From Chara braunii (taxonomy: Eukaryota; Streptophyta; Charophyceae; Charales; Characeae), in NCBI GenBank assembly GCA_003427395.1, contig BFEA01000095.1, forward strand, positions 965,484-986,262: DNA of 20,779 bases, in the 5' to 3' direction. A program made the translations under genes and the position numbers. Below the pieces are notes generated by a model. It ran no database searches. It saw nothing but the letters and a program-made list of their open reading frames with translations, and was not told where the DNA came from. How positions within the stretch are numbered: the first letter of the stretch is position 1; every line of letters begins with the position of its first letter. This document shows positions 9,112 through 18,427 of the stretch, in pieces.

Positions 9112-9585
9112 ATGCCTGAAGCACGTCGTGGGCAGGGTAGAGGAAGAGGAGGGAGAGCGGGTAAAGCTAGGGAGGAGCCGCCGCCTCGTGTGCGGCGCGA
9201 TTATAGTTCCGAAGACGAGGAGGAGGAGGAGCCACGCGGCTATGGCGCCTATTCACGACGTTACCTTCGCCACTTGCCACTATCGTGGTATGAGAAAACT
9301 CCATCTCCAGACATAATGGATTATTTTCGAAAAAAAATTGAAGCACGCTATGACGCGCCCAGTGCTTTCTCTCCTCCTTATATCCCCAGGGCTCCTTCCA
9401 CCCCCACTCTAAGCAACGCCATAGTGTCATCTCCGCCTTCCTCAATCGCATGTACTGTCTCATCACCCCATCATGCCAGTCACTGCATTCTCTTCAGCAT
9501 CTTCTTTCTTCTCTTTCTTTTCCAGCTCGAGCTCATGGCAGTCTTTTATATCTTATATAAGCGTGAGTTCTTTTCAGCCTTTTGA
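9112..9585 (+). CDS. RG-rich/acidic protein, opposite strand
   Basis: A 157-codon frame on the plus strand, against the direction of the retrotransposon. I chose the ATG at 9112 because of its context (ACCATGC); the frame is open further upstream, with another ATG at 9079. The first 25 residues are Arg/Gly-rich (RRGQGRGRGGRAGK). An acidic block follows (SSEDEEEEEP), then a Tyr/Arg-rich stretch with a likely helix (MDYFRKKIEARYD), then Ser/Pro-rich sequence. The last 40 residues become hydrophobic where the DNA is a pyrimidine tract ending in CAG (about 9500-9526), so a splice acceptor may lie there and the real protein may end or continue differently. I do not recognise the family. RG-rich, acidic starts occur in nuclear RNA-binding proteins and in some retroelement Gag proteins. 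A domain search would decide whether this is a nested element or a captured gene. Confidence 0.4.
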   Translation: MPEARRGQGRGRGGRAGKAREEPPPRVRRDYSSEDEEEEEPRGYGAYSRRYLRHLPLSWYEKTPSPDIMDYFRKKIEARYDAPSAFSPPYIPRAPSTPTLSNAIVSSPPSSIACTVSSPHHASHCILFSIFFLLFLFQLELMAVFYILYKREFFSAF

Positions 9586-9649
9586 ATCTGATTTTTAGCT
9601 CACAAAATTCTCAATCCAGTCCACTTCATAGCGTCCCAGGCCTGAGAGT

Positions 9650-9705
9650 TTGGCTTCCTTAGGCCAAGGATGTCGGTTCCTCGTGAACCAGGCCGCTTGT
9701 CGGCC
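9650..9705. other. Three consecutive small hairpins
   Basis: TTGGC...GCCAA (9650-9667) is followed by GGTTC-CTCGT-GAACC (9675-9689) and GGCCG-CTTGT-CGGCC (9691-9705). The last two both have a perfect 5-bp stem and a 5-base loop, are separated by one base, and are followed by ACCA. They lie between the plus-strand ORF and the repeat region. Not a tRNA: there is no acceptor stem. Confidence 0.45.
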
Positions 9706-9913
9706 ACCAATTAAATTTAAAAAAGGATTGTTTTTCCATTTTCTTTGCTTGCCTCTGATTCTGGCCTCTTATCATTATGAGGTCTGTCCTCACCTTAAAC
9801 TATACAGTAAGGAAAAATTACCTTGACTTTCACCTCAGCTGAAAGATTGAAACATCATCAACCTGATATCACTACTTTAGTCACTTGTTCAGTCTGCCAT
9901 GCTGAAGATAGAG

Positions 9914-10092
9914 CATACCAAACCCTCTTTTCTGCTTTCTGGCCTGGGCAAGACATCTCTTCAACTTCTCACGTGACTCAGGACATACCAAACCCTGTCT
10001 TCTTTCCCTGGTCTGAGTGAGGCGTCTCCTCAACTTCTCAGACAAGGAAAAGGATACCAAACCCTTTTTCTTTTTCTTTGGCCTGGAGAACT
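9914..10092. repeat. 70-bp tandem repeat, ~2.5 copies
   Basis: Copies start at 9914, 9984 and about 10053, each with ATACCAAACCCT followed by a pyrimidine run, [CT]CTGG[CT]CTG[AG]G, and CTCAACTTCTCA. The last copy is partial. Divergence between copies is moderate. Confidence 0.8.
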
Positions 10093-10319
10093 TTAAATAG
10101 GTCTTTGTATTCCTGCAAAACAGAGAATCCCACAGACATTTGATCCCGGCCCCACCAGGCAGGCCGTCTGACATCCAGTAGTCAAGCATTAAAAAATTAA
10201 AATAAAACCCACAAATAAAATAATAAATAATGAATTATAAATAAAAAATAATAGTTATCACATAACAACTCTTCACACCCAAGAATTATTGATTGCCTTA
10301 GTTTCAGCCCACCACTGGC

Positions 10320-11190
10320 CAGGAATGCCAGACGTCTCGTCAGTCTGACATACCTCATTCGGCCCGCCTCAGGCCAGGACTTAGTCAGACCATCTGTCTT
10401 GACAGCCCCTTTTACCTGCCTCAAGGTCAGGACCAATCATACCCACTATTCGAGTATGACAGCCCTTTGGCACTCTCGCCAGGACACCCAGACTATTGCG
10501 GGTCTGGACAACCTATGACAGCAGACGTCCCGTCAGTCAAACTGTCCCAAATCCGGATTTGACCACTGCGGTCAGGGACTGCCTCACCTACCAGTTTTTG
10601 GCCAAGGGCGCTGGCTGCCCCGCCCAAATTTTCGAACGTAGGACCCGGTCTAACTACGATTCAAGGTTTTGGCTAACCTTACAAGATTGCATTCTCTGAC
10701 TGCGGTAGGGTTCCAGCTGACCCCTTTCAACCTCATAGGCCAGACTCCCGGAGCCTTAGCCTCAGCCGACCACGGAATTCGACACTCGCATCGGGGACCT
10801 GCTGACCCCACCAGATTACAACCTACTGCGGTAAGGCTCTTGTTGGCCTCGACAATCAACGCATCCTCAGGTTAGAGAAGAAAACCCCAGGCACAGACAA
10901 TCAGGCAAGCATCTCATAACCCACAAGCAGACTGCCCATGACCCATAACAGAACAAACATTTCTCAAGAGACGTTCCGTCAGTCTCGAGAGGCACTGAAC
11001 AACAACATGATAACCAGCACCAAGCCCTTACAGGAGACCTCCCTTCAGTCTCAAGAAGGATGCTCAGTGCTGGCCCCAGAGAGGTCCCTTCCCTCAGCTG
11101 GAAATTTCATTTTCTTTTACAAGAGACGTCCCGTCAGTCTCAAGGAAGTACAGAAATGCTGATCTCAGAGAGGTCACTTCCCTCATCCGA
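10320..11190. repeat. Dispersed GACGTCCCGTCAGTC repeat family
   Basis: Near copies of AGACGTCCCGTCAGTCT occur at 10329-10349, 10522-10541, 10965-10987, 11031-11054 and 11120-11144. In three of them GAGAC at one side and GTCTC at the other form an inverted repeat. A companion word CAGAGAGGTC[CA]CTTCCCTCA stands at 11077-11096 and 11166-11185. Phrases such as GGCCAGGAC and GGTCAGGAC recur at 10310-10500. The segment has no credible gene; open frames here are short. Confidence 0.65.
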
Positions 11191-11562
11191 GCGAAGACAG
11201 GTCCTTAGCCAAAGGCATGAAGTCCCTCTACTGACCGCTCTCAGTCAGGTAAAGCTGAACTTCCTTATACCTACCTTCATCTGAATCTTTTGGATTGACA
11301 TTTTACTCACAGACACGAAGTCTTTCTGCAAATAACTCTTAGTAAGTCAGAACTGAATTTTCTCATGTCCATCATGCTCTTCTCTTTATTTTAGAATAGT
11401 ACTAATCATATCTTTTGATGTGCCACAGCCATGAGCTTCTTAAATCTTTGACATCATGTCAATACTCACGAAATTGATTTTACAGATTTTTCCCCATTCT
11501 CAGGGACTTGACACTCATGGAACGACTGTAGCACTGCATCAAAAGATATAGTCTTAGTCGTT
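11191..11562. other. Spacer, no gene recognised
   Basis: T-rich, with no open frame of note and no clear repeat. It links the dispersed-repeat region to the CTGAAA array beyond the pol stop. Confidence 0.4.
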
Positions 11563-11744
11563 TACTGAAATACCGAATGAAAGGGCTTGCTGAAAACTGA
11601 GATACTGAAACTGAGATCTTGGAACTGAAAACTGAAATTAATTTACCGAAACTGAAAAGATGAAACTGAAGTTCTGAAACTGAAATGTTGAATCCGAAAT
11701 GCTGAATTGACTATGAATGAATGATTTCAGTCCACTGAAACCGA
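11563..11744. repeat. CTGAAACTGA degenerate array
   Basis: About twelve imperfect copies of ACTGAAA/ACTGAGA at 11-16 base spacing, starting some 60 bases beyond the pol stop codon in the element's direction. It resembles the CTGA-rich array at 1934-2780. Confidence 0.7.
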
Positions 11745-11802
11745 GTCTTGCCGTCTCCGCGTCTCACTGTACTCTTTCTCTCAGTCCTCTATGACTGTTT
11801 TC

Positions 11803-12999
11803 TCACTTGGATGACAGACTTCTCTTTCCTTTCTTTGAAGTCACTGTAGGTATCAAGTCAGGGTCTCTGAAGATAAACTTACGAAGTCTTGACCCTGACA
11901 CCATGTCGTGAACGCTGGATCCATCCATCTCCGAAATCTCATACACTTTGTCCTATGCTTCCCCTGTGATTCGGTAGGGACCAAGCCATTTGGGCTCCAA
12001 CCTTTTAGTTTATTGCGTCTCAAGGGAACTGTCAAACAAAAGTACAACATCTCCAATCTTCAATTTCTCTTTTCTTATATATTTTCTCTTGTTCCATCTT
12101 TCATAATCTGATAGTCTGCTGGATGCCATCCTTTCTGCAGCATCCATCACTGCCTGATCAACCTCTGATATTTGCTTCATCTGGATCTGAAGAAGCTCTG
12201 AATTAGAATAGTCTCTGTCACTTTCTTGACTTGACCATGTCTTGACAATACTTTTAATTGGCAACGTAGCATATCGGTCATACGACAGGGTAAATGACGC
12301 ATATCCAGTAGTTCTATTGACTGTGATGTTGTCAGCATACACAACAGTTCTTAATACTCTTGGTCAGTTACTGAGATTTCCTTCACACCACTTGGCCAAT
12401 AAATTTTTCAAAGTTTTGTGCCCTCTTTCAACAGGCGCATTTGCTTGAGGATGGTAAGTAGTCACATACCGAATTCTAACGTCGTACCTGAGTGTGGTTC
12501 TTCTAACAACCTCATTTCAAAATTCAGACCCTCTGTCTGAGACAAATTCTCTAATAAAAGGATACTAGAGATATACTTTTTCTATCCAGTCAGCCACTTA
12601 CTCGGCTGTCTTCCTTTTTAGAGTTTTTGCCTCAACATATCCAGAGAAATTATCTCTCATGTTTAAAATGTATCTCATCCCACCCTTGCCTGGAGGCATA
12701 GTGATGAGATCCAGATAAACTCTGCTACCTGGCTCTACCAGGATTGTAGGGAATAAGGGCTCAATCATTCTTGTGGTAGACCGCTTCTGACATAATACAC
12801 ATGATTTACAGTATCTGTAAATCATGTCTCTCATGTCAGGCCAAAAGTAGAGTTTGACGGTTTTGGAGTAGGTTGCCTCAGCAGCTCTATGACCACCAGC
12901 AACCCCTTCATGTAGAGCAGCAATTATCTTTAACTGACTCTCCTTACCATAGACCACTCTTAGTGGAGGTAGGCCTCCCTTACCATCCACAAAGAGATG
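11803..12999 (-). pseudogene. pol (IN): Ty3/gypsy integrase, broken
   Basis: Integrase cuts the LTR ends and joins element DNA to the host chromosome. The N-terminal zinc-binding pattern is visible (HEGVAGGH, then CKSCVLC, about 12795-12930). The catalytic triad is complete: Asp at 12709-12711 (VYLDLITM), Asp at 12535-12537 (VSDRGSEF) and Glu at 12427-12429 (APVERGH). The last two are separated by exactly 35 residues, the canonical D-x35-E. Near the C terminus is the GPY motif (WLGPYRITG) typical of gypsy integrases. No chromodomain is seen before the stop at 11803-11805. The frame is interrupted by stops at 12598, 12565, 12517, 12364, 12010 and 11953, all in one frame without indels. The copy cannot give full-length enzyme unless the stops are read through. 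Confidence 0.88.
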
Positions 13000-13311
13000 T
13001 CATCTTTTTAGTCTAAATTTCTTTCTTGAATTTTTACAATAATATTCTTTTAGCTGCTCCTTTTCCATGTTCTTGCCAATCTCTTGATAACTTTCATCAT
13101 TTTCTTCAAAGAAGAAAAATATCTCTTCTTCCTTCTTTTCACTCTCTTCTTCTTCCTTTGAACCCGATTTTTTTTCAATTTCATGAGCAGTCACTGCTGC
13201 TGCATTAACTCTTGCATACCAATCGTTTGGTTCATCTTCTTCTTTTTTCCCTAGAATCGACTCATAAACGTACGCACTTCGGAATTCTCCCCAGCTGTCT
13301 CTCTCTTCTGG
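13000..13311 (-). pseudogene. Pol linker between RNase H and integrase
   Basis: It continues in the same frame as RNase H and integrase between stops at 13312 and 13000. The translation is strongly acidic and Lys/Glu-rich, with an E-S-E-K-K-E-E-E stretch and four consecutive Phe. It reads as an unstructured connector. Nothing catalytic is seen in it. Confidence 0.6.
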
Positions 13312-13878
13312 TCACAGACTCCACGTGTAGGAGCATGGTGCGTCATAATCAACATCATGTTTTTCATTAAGGAAATTATCAACATAGGCAGATTCTTCAA
13401 TTGTTTCATTCACATCTTTTTCCTCTTCTTCTCGCCACTCAATCCGGCTTAAGCCATCCGCTCTATTTTTCTCAGTAGGAATCTTTTCGAGCTTGAAATC
13501 ATATGTCCAGATGAAGGCGATCCATCTGCTAACTGTTGGATCTACTTGTTGGTGCTTTTTAATGACACCTATCACAGCAGATACATCAGTCCTTAGGATG
13601 AATCTCCTTCCTAGTACGTAGTGCCTAAAGCACCTGAGGTTATGGATGATTGACAGTAGCTCTTTCCTTAATTGAGTATAGCCTCTTTCTGTTGAATTGA
13701 GAGTCCTGCTCTCAAATCTCAAAGGTCTCTCTCTCCCATTTTCATCTTTCTGAATAAGCACTCCACCCAGAGCAACTGGTCCTCCATCCGCCTCAATGAT
13801 GAAAGGTCTTGCCTCATCATCATCAGAAAATGGCACTTCCAGCACTACACCATCATCTCTTAATTTTTCTTGCAATGT
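13312..13878 (-). pseudogene. pol (RH): Ty3/gypsy RNase H domain
   Basis: RNase H removes the RNA strand from RNA-DNA hybrids during reverse transcription. This segment is open for 189 codons. The four catalytic acids can be seen in order: Asp in IIEADGG, Glu in LRKELLSI, Asp in ILRTDVSA and Asp in NRADGLSR. The motifs RFESRTLN and RWIAFIWTYDF are typical of Ty3/gypsy RNase H. It is bounded by in-frame stops at 13879-13881 and 13312-13314, so it is a piece of the former polyprotein, not a separate gene. It is the best kept stretch of pol after the protease. Confidence 0.88.
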
Positions 13879-13881
13879 TTA

Positions 13882-15100
13882 TGCTGCAGCTTGCCTTTTA
13901 TCATTACATGCTAAGTTAGCCTCTTGCCTTACCATCTCCCTCATAGGTTCTGCAAGGGTAGCATAATGAGGAATAAAAATCTTCCAGAATCCACAGACTC
14001 CCAAGAAGCTCCTGACGTCTGTCTTTCTTTTGAGAGACTAGTTCAAGATCTTGTCTATCTTCTTGGGATCCGGACTCCTACCCTTGGAGAAACATCTGAA
14101 GCCCAAGATTATCACCTCTAGTTGAAAGAGAAGGGACTTTGGTCCACTGACACTTGGATTATATTTCTGAAGTCTTTCTAGGACCATCTTAACTCCTTCA
14201 ACATGTTCCCAGACAAACTTTCTGACTCCCCCTGCGACAAAAGTCTCATCTCTTACCAGAGATCCTTTTACGGTATTATCATTAATATAGGGACTGGTTA
14301 TTTCAGAAGAAATATCCTACATGACTTTGATTATATCCCTTTGAACTACTGTCGCGCCGTTAGTCCAACCCTGAGGTACCACACACATCTGAACAAGCCC
14401 CCTTGGCGTATGCATGACAGCCATTGGTCGACTAGTGGGATCAATAGGGAACTGATCATAGCCAGGATACAGATTAACTAAAGAATAAATACATCGACCA
14501 GCAAAGGATTCAGACAGGAGATCAACATTGGGAAGACTACCTGCCTTACGTACCGTCACAGAAATTGAGTTTCTGAAGATTTTGTATCCATCTTAGTTCA
14601 CCCCCTGGTTTCCAGAAACAAAACCAGTGGTTAGCATACGGTCCATTAGCAGGTTTAACAACATTAGATGCAATCTTTTTGTCAAGATACTTCACAACTT
14701 CTGCCTCTTCCTTCAGAGCATACTTGGTTGGCCTATCATTCCATGGAACGTGATCAACTGTCCAAATCTTGGTCATTCTAATCATGTCCACGTTCAATCG
14801 CCCTCTCTCTTCGTCATTAATTTAAAAGCAGAAAGCACCAGAGAATTTTTGACACATCCTGAAGATATATTTTTCTCTTTAGGCAGGATGAACTGATCCG
14901 AGCCTATCTTCATTGTGTCAAACCTCTCTTTGGTGACCCTATTCTTCAGTTTTGCTGATTCTCTCAACGCTTTTATAATCTTCCTCTCCTTTTCCAATGC
15001 TTCATCATAATCTTTCTCTATTAGGACTGCCAACGGGTTTTTTTTCACCCCCTAGGGCTTGTATTTTCTTTTTGACCCAGTGACTATTTTCCTAAAAAAG
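13882..15100 (-). pseudogene. pol (RT): Ty3/gypsy reverse transcriptase, broken
   Basis: RT copies the element RNA into DNA. The order is recognisable. An N-terminal connector (15048-14794) is followed by fingers with KIWTVDHVPWNDRPTKYALK and an RWIQNLQKLN motif. The palm has YSLVNLYPGYDQFP (first catalytic Asp position changed to Asn, in VNLYPGYDQ) and VVPQGWTN. The position of the YxDD box reads YIND (14278-14289), so an active-site Asp is Asn. Thumb and connection follow to 13882. The frame moves from 0 to 1 near 14797 and back near 14550, and stops lie at 15052, 14317 and 14038. The join to the protease frame is at a T6 run (minus strand, 15094-15099). It cannot make active RT. Confidence 0.87.
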
Positions 15101-15248
15101 GGCGAGTCGATGCAAATCTCAATTTCATCTTTCCTCCCTTAGCAGTCTCTACATCTTTCTTGAAGGCTTCAATCTGTCCGTCCTCATCCTCGAGCTTACC
15201 AATGGCTTTTATCATTTTCGAAACCTGATTGATTCCCACCGAAATCTC

Positions 15249-16604
15249 TTATTTTGCTTCTCGTTTCCCATCTTCCTTTAGTCTCCTCACCCTTTCAGCA
15301 GATTCTTCCCTTCTGATTGAATTAGCAGATAATTGATGCGTGAAATCACTTTTTGTGCAGACCATAAAGGTCTGTTTCTGAGGAGTCTCAGAATCTTGTA
15401 GACCGATCAAAGATGAACCCTCATGACTGAAAAATTGGATTGCCTTCATCCTATGCAAGAATGGAGTTCCCAAGATACAGTCATGGTCCAGATCTGGCAC
15501 TACAAAACCCAGTAATTCCACACTCATTGTCCCAATTTGGATAGATAAATTGTCTATAAACCCAGCCACAAACAATTGCCCAGCAATATTGCTCAGTACA
15601 TTTTGGGCAGGCCTATCAATAGTCGAAATACACACCTCCATCGTTCTTCGTGAAAGAAGTCTCATCTCTGCCCCAGAGTCTACTAGGGCTAGAATCTTCA
15701 TTTGATTAATGCGAATTGTAAGGTATCCACAATCCATGGTTGCAAATCTCATCTTGCAACCTGGTAGTGATCTGTTCACCTGATTGAGTAAGACTGATCC
15801 CAAGTAATTAACTTCTATTTTTTTTTTCTCAATTAATTTCTTCAACTCTTCTCTCAGTTTGGGTGTTAGTGTCCTTGCTTCCTCGAAAGACAATGTCACT
15901 TCCGTTTCTTCGAGCATTTTAGCAATTACATAAGGAATCACTGTCTCATCATCCAAGTCACTCTTGAGAATAAATTTCTTTTTTTTCCCCTGTTCATTCT
16001 TTCCTTGTGAACGTTCATGTTCAGGGTCATCAAGGATGTTAATCAATGACTCTTCAGCCTTTCTCCTTTTCATTTCCTCTATTATTTGAGGTGTCATACG
16101 AGTTTGGAGATTTCTCACTTCACCAATCCTGACACTGGGTTCCATGACGAGTTCTGGGGGTAAATCACCATGGAACGACATCATGTTAACCAGGAAGTGA
16201 GCCATTTCATTGGAAGAGGACTCTACTAATTCAGAAAGATTCAAAGAAGTAGAATTCTCTCCCAATAGGGACTCACTTGTAGATGCCTCGTAAGGCTCAC
16301 ACTCTGTCAATGTTAAGGATTGCAGAGACAACTCAGTCGTGGTATAAGGGTCACTTGTTCTTTGTACTAACTCATTAGGCAATTCTCCAATGAGGAAATG
16401 AATATTCAAATTGGTCTTTCTCTTCTTCTTAATCTTCATCTTTTCATCATGTTTAAGAGCAAGAAGCCTCATACCTCCTGGGTGTTTAGGGTCCAACTTA
16501 TTCCATGAACTATCACAGACATGGCCCATTGCATCTTTCTTTGCCACCGCACTCCTTGCATCCTCCTCAAGAGGCTTGCAATAAGTGGTAGACAGTAGTA
16601 GCAA
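15249..16604 (-). CDS. pro: Retroelement aspartic protease region
   Basis: A 451-codon open frame overlapping the 3' end of gag in another frame. Residues about 80-260 are hydrophilic, Ser/Glu-rich and low in recognisable structure. The protease domain occupies about residues 290-400: LALVDSGAEMRLLS holds the catalytic Asp of the D-[ST]-G-A signature, and DCILGTPFL is the second conserved loop. Protease releases Gag and Pol products from the polyprotein. The stop at 15249 (TAA) is followed in the same frame by about 50 more open codons up to the T6 run at 15094-15099, so the stop is probably a mutation and the frame once ran into RT. The start is not an ATG; it would be entered from gag by a frame change near 16600. 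Confidence 0.85.
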   Translation of the reverse strand: MLLLSTTYCKPLEEDARSAVAKKDAMGHVCDSSWNKLDPKHPGGMRLLALKHDEKMKIKKKRKTNLNIHFLIGELPNELVQRTSDPYTTTELSLQSLTLTECEPYEASTSESLLGENSTSLNLSELVESSSNEMAHFLVNMMSFHGDLPPELVMEPSVRIGEVRNLQTRMTPQIIEEMKRRKAEESLINILDDPEHERSQGKNEQGKKKKFILKSDLDDETVIPYVIAKMLEETEVTLSFEEARTLTPKLREELKKLIEKKKIEVNYLGSVLLNQVNRSLPGCKMRFATMDCGYLTIRINQMKILALVDSGAEMRLLSRRTMEVCISTIDRPAQNVLSNIAGQLFVAGFIDNLSIQIGTMSVELLGFVVPDLDHDCILGTPFLHRMKAIQFFSHEGSSLIGLQDSETPQKQTFMVCTKSDFTHQLSANSIRREESAERVRRLKEDGKREAK

Positions 16605-17530
16605 GTAAAACTCCTCTTAGGACGCTCATCATATTTTTCCCTTTCTCTGTTTCCTCCATCACCATTCTTCCCATTCCTTTTGGGTCTGGAAGAATCCTTT
16701 TTCTTATCACAGCACTCATTATCATCATTATCGTCGTCATCCTCTTCACTTTCAGCCTTCTTCTTTCCTCTGTCATCCACAGCATGCGTTGCAGGCCTTA
16801 CATGCATAAAGATAACCATTACCTTTTGAAGAATATTCTCAGCTGTCAGATTTCTTCCTCTATTCATTCCATTCTCAGTCTCCCAATCCTTGGTCAAAGT
16901 GCCGATCTGATCCAGTGACCCTTTCTTATGAGAGACAGTAGGTAGAGTTCTTATACCTGCAACCATTTCATCCCATCTGAGAGGATAGTGCTGAGCTTCA
17001 TTAAGAACTGTTTGCCTTTCAGTGTCAGTAAAATTTGTCAAGAATATATGGCATCTCTGGGTTTCATCCAAATATGAAATTTTTCTTGCTGTTTGGATAA
17101 AAGTCTGAAGAAAAACATTGAAAGTGTTATATTTAGCTCTTCTGATATTGAGTAAGTCCTCAGTCGTGGTCGGAACCGAATCTTTCTCAAACTCCTTTTT
17201 AAGTTTCTTCTTGACTTCTTTCCAGGTAGTGAGACCTTCCATTAGTTCCTGAACGGCCAACCTTGAGTCAGTATCACAATAAGATAGAAGGTGCTTAAGC
17301 CGTTGCTTATCTGTCCAGTCATAACTGAGACCAAATAATTCATACTCGTCCAAGAAGTCATTAACCTGGGGTCCTTAGAAATAGGGAATTCTTTCATCTG
17401 GTCTCTTTGCTCTTGCAATATCTGACCCTCCTTTTATAGTGTCCACTCTCTCGACCAATTCCCGTACAACCCCAACCAGAGTCTCTTCATTGGTCCCTGC
17501 GGAAGAACTCGGCCTTCCTCTTCCTGCCAT
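16469..17530 (-). pseudogene. gag: Gag (capsid/nucleocapsid), damaged
   Basis: Gag builds the virus-like particle and packages the element RNA. The frame starts at an ATG at 17530 (MAGRGRPSSSAG), is broken by one TAA at 17375-17377, and runs on to 16469. The capsid-like part has the usual gypsy Gag features: YDWTDKQRLKHLLSY, W-K-E-V-K-K-K-L-K-K-E-F, and a helix-rich stretch up to residue 200. A long Asp/Glu and Lys-rich segment (EEDDDDNDDNECCDKKK) follows. Then comes CYYC, the start of a CCHC zinc knuckle whose remaining His and Cys are missing from this frame; the next Cys is found in the protease frame. A small deletion plus a frame change at about 16590-16605 explains this. Confidence 0.8.
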
Positions 17531-17665
17531 CTTGACCATAGACTTTCTCAGATATTCTCTTCTCTCTCTCTGTCACTCTTGTCCTCTCCTTCCTTGCCCT
17601 CAGTCTCTCACTCTTCTAGCAAGGGATACAGGCTCGTTTCTTTCTTCTCTTGTCTGCTCTACCCC

Positions 17666-18151
17666 CTAAGAGTTCTGTACATATAGGGTATAAGGAATAA
17701 TTGATTGAGTAGTGATCAAGGGCAGTGCAATCCTTCTCAGCCTTCCAATGTAATTTTCAATCAACTCTCTCTCATCATCCCTACTCAGTCTTCTGTCATA
17801 TCCATTTATAGTACCCTGAATCATAAAATATCGAGTTAAGTCTATAATCTCATAATCAAATTGCATTGTTATGAGCCCACTATTGATCCTTCTTGCAAGA
17901 GAGACCCGTTCCTGAAAAGTGTCATCTGATACTCTCTCAGTAGTTCTCACTTTCACCACCTTTAACAGATAGTTTATCCCAGTCTGGTCAGTGATAATTC
18001 TCAAGGCAGAATCTTTCATGCGATCGGGGAAAGACTGCAAAAACTCAAGATCACCTAGGGTAGAAAGATTCCTCTCAGAGATCCGAAGAGTGTCTTCTAC
18101 CTTGACTATTCTACCTTCCAACACAACTCCCAGTATCAGCTGTTCAGTCAA
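17666..18151 (-). CDS. Unknown ORF directly upstream of gag
   Basis: An open frame of 161 codons ending 136 bases before the gag ATG. The protein alternates predicted strands and helices (GINYLLKVVKVRTTERV, then a charged helix, then LITMQFDYEIIDLTRYF) and is rich in Arg and Asp/Glu. I do not recognise it. It does not show the YDIxxYV motif of units 1-4. The start is uncertain, and stops separate it from the frame at 18378-18163. It may be the last, most diverged part of the accessory block or a separate domain. Confidence 0.45.
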   Translation of the reverse strand: MTEQLILGVVLEGRIVKVEDTLRISERNLSTLGDLEFLQSFPDRMKDSALRIITDQTGINYLLKVVKVRTTERVSDDTFQERVSLARRINSGLITMQFDYEIIDLTRYFMIQGTINGYDRRLSRDDERELIENYIGRLRRIALPLITTQSIIPYTLYVQNS

Positions 18152-18162
18152 GCTGGGTATTG

Positions 18163-18378
18163 TTAAACATCATAAACAATATCTGAAAGGTAGATCTCAG
18201 GTTGGACATAATCAGGAATCTCGAATCTGTGTTCAAAGGCATTCAAAAGTAGGGATTTTATCATCATTGTGGAGTCTTTTTCTCTTGCTCTACCAATCTC
18301 AGCAATAGCTTCCAACAGAGGCCCAATCTCTCCTGCCTTCAAATCCCTTAGCAATTGAGAACTCAGGAAACCTCTCAA
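18163..18378 (-). pseudogene. Accessory-block fragment
   Basis: An open frame of 71 codons between unit 4 and the 18151 ORF, in a third frame. It has a helical N-terminal half (LLRDLKAGEIGPLLEAIAEI) and ends YLSDIVYDV before a stop. No family is recognised. It probably belongs to a longer ancestral protein now cut by stops and frame changes. Confidence 0.35.
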
Positions 18379-18427
18379 ATTGTCTTACTTCTTTCCCCCA
18401 TATTACTTTTTTCTTTAACTTTTCAAG

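Noticed and set aside
9545-9560. TATATAAG as a second plus-strand promoter
   Set aside because: No credible ORF follows within a sensible distance; the next stretch is repeat DNA.
16567-16785. Met-rich 72-codon minus-strand ORF
   Set aside because: A shadow frame inside gag over the acidic, Lys-rich stretch.
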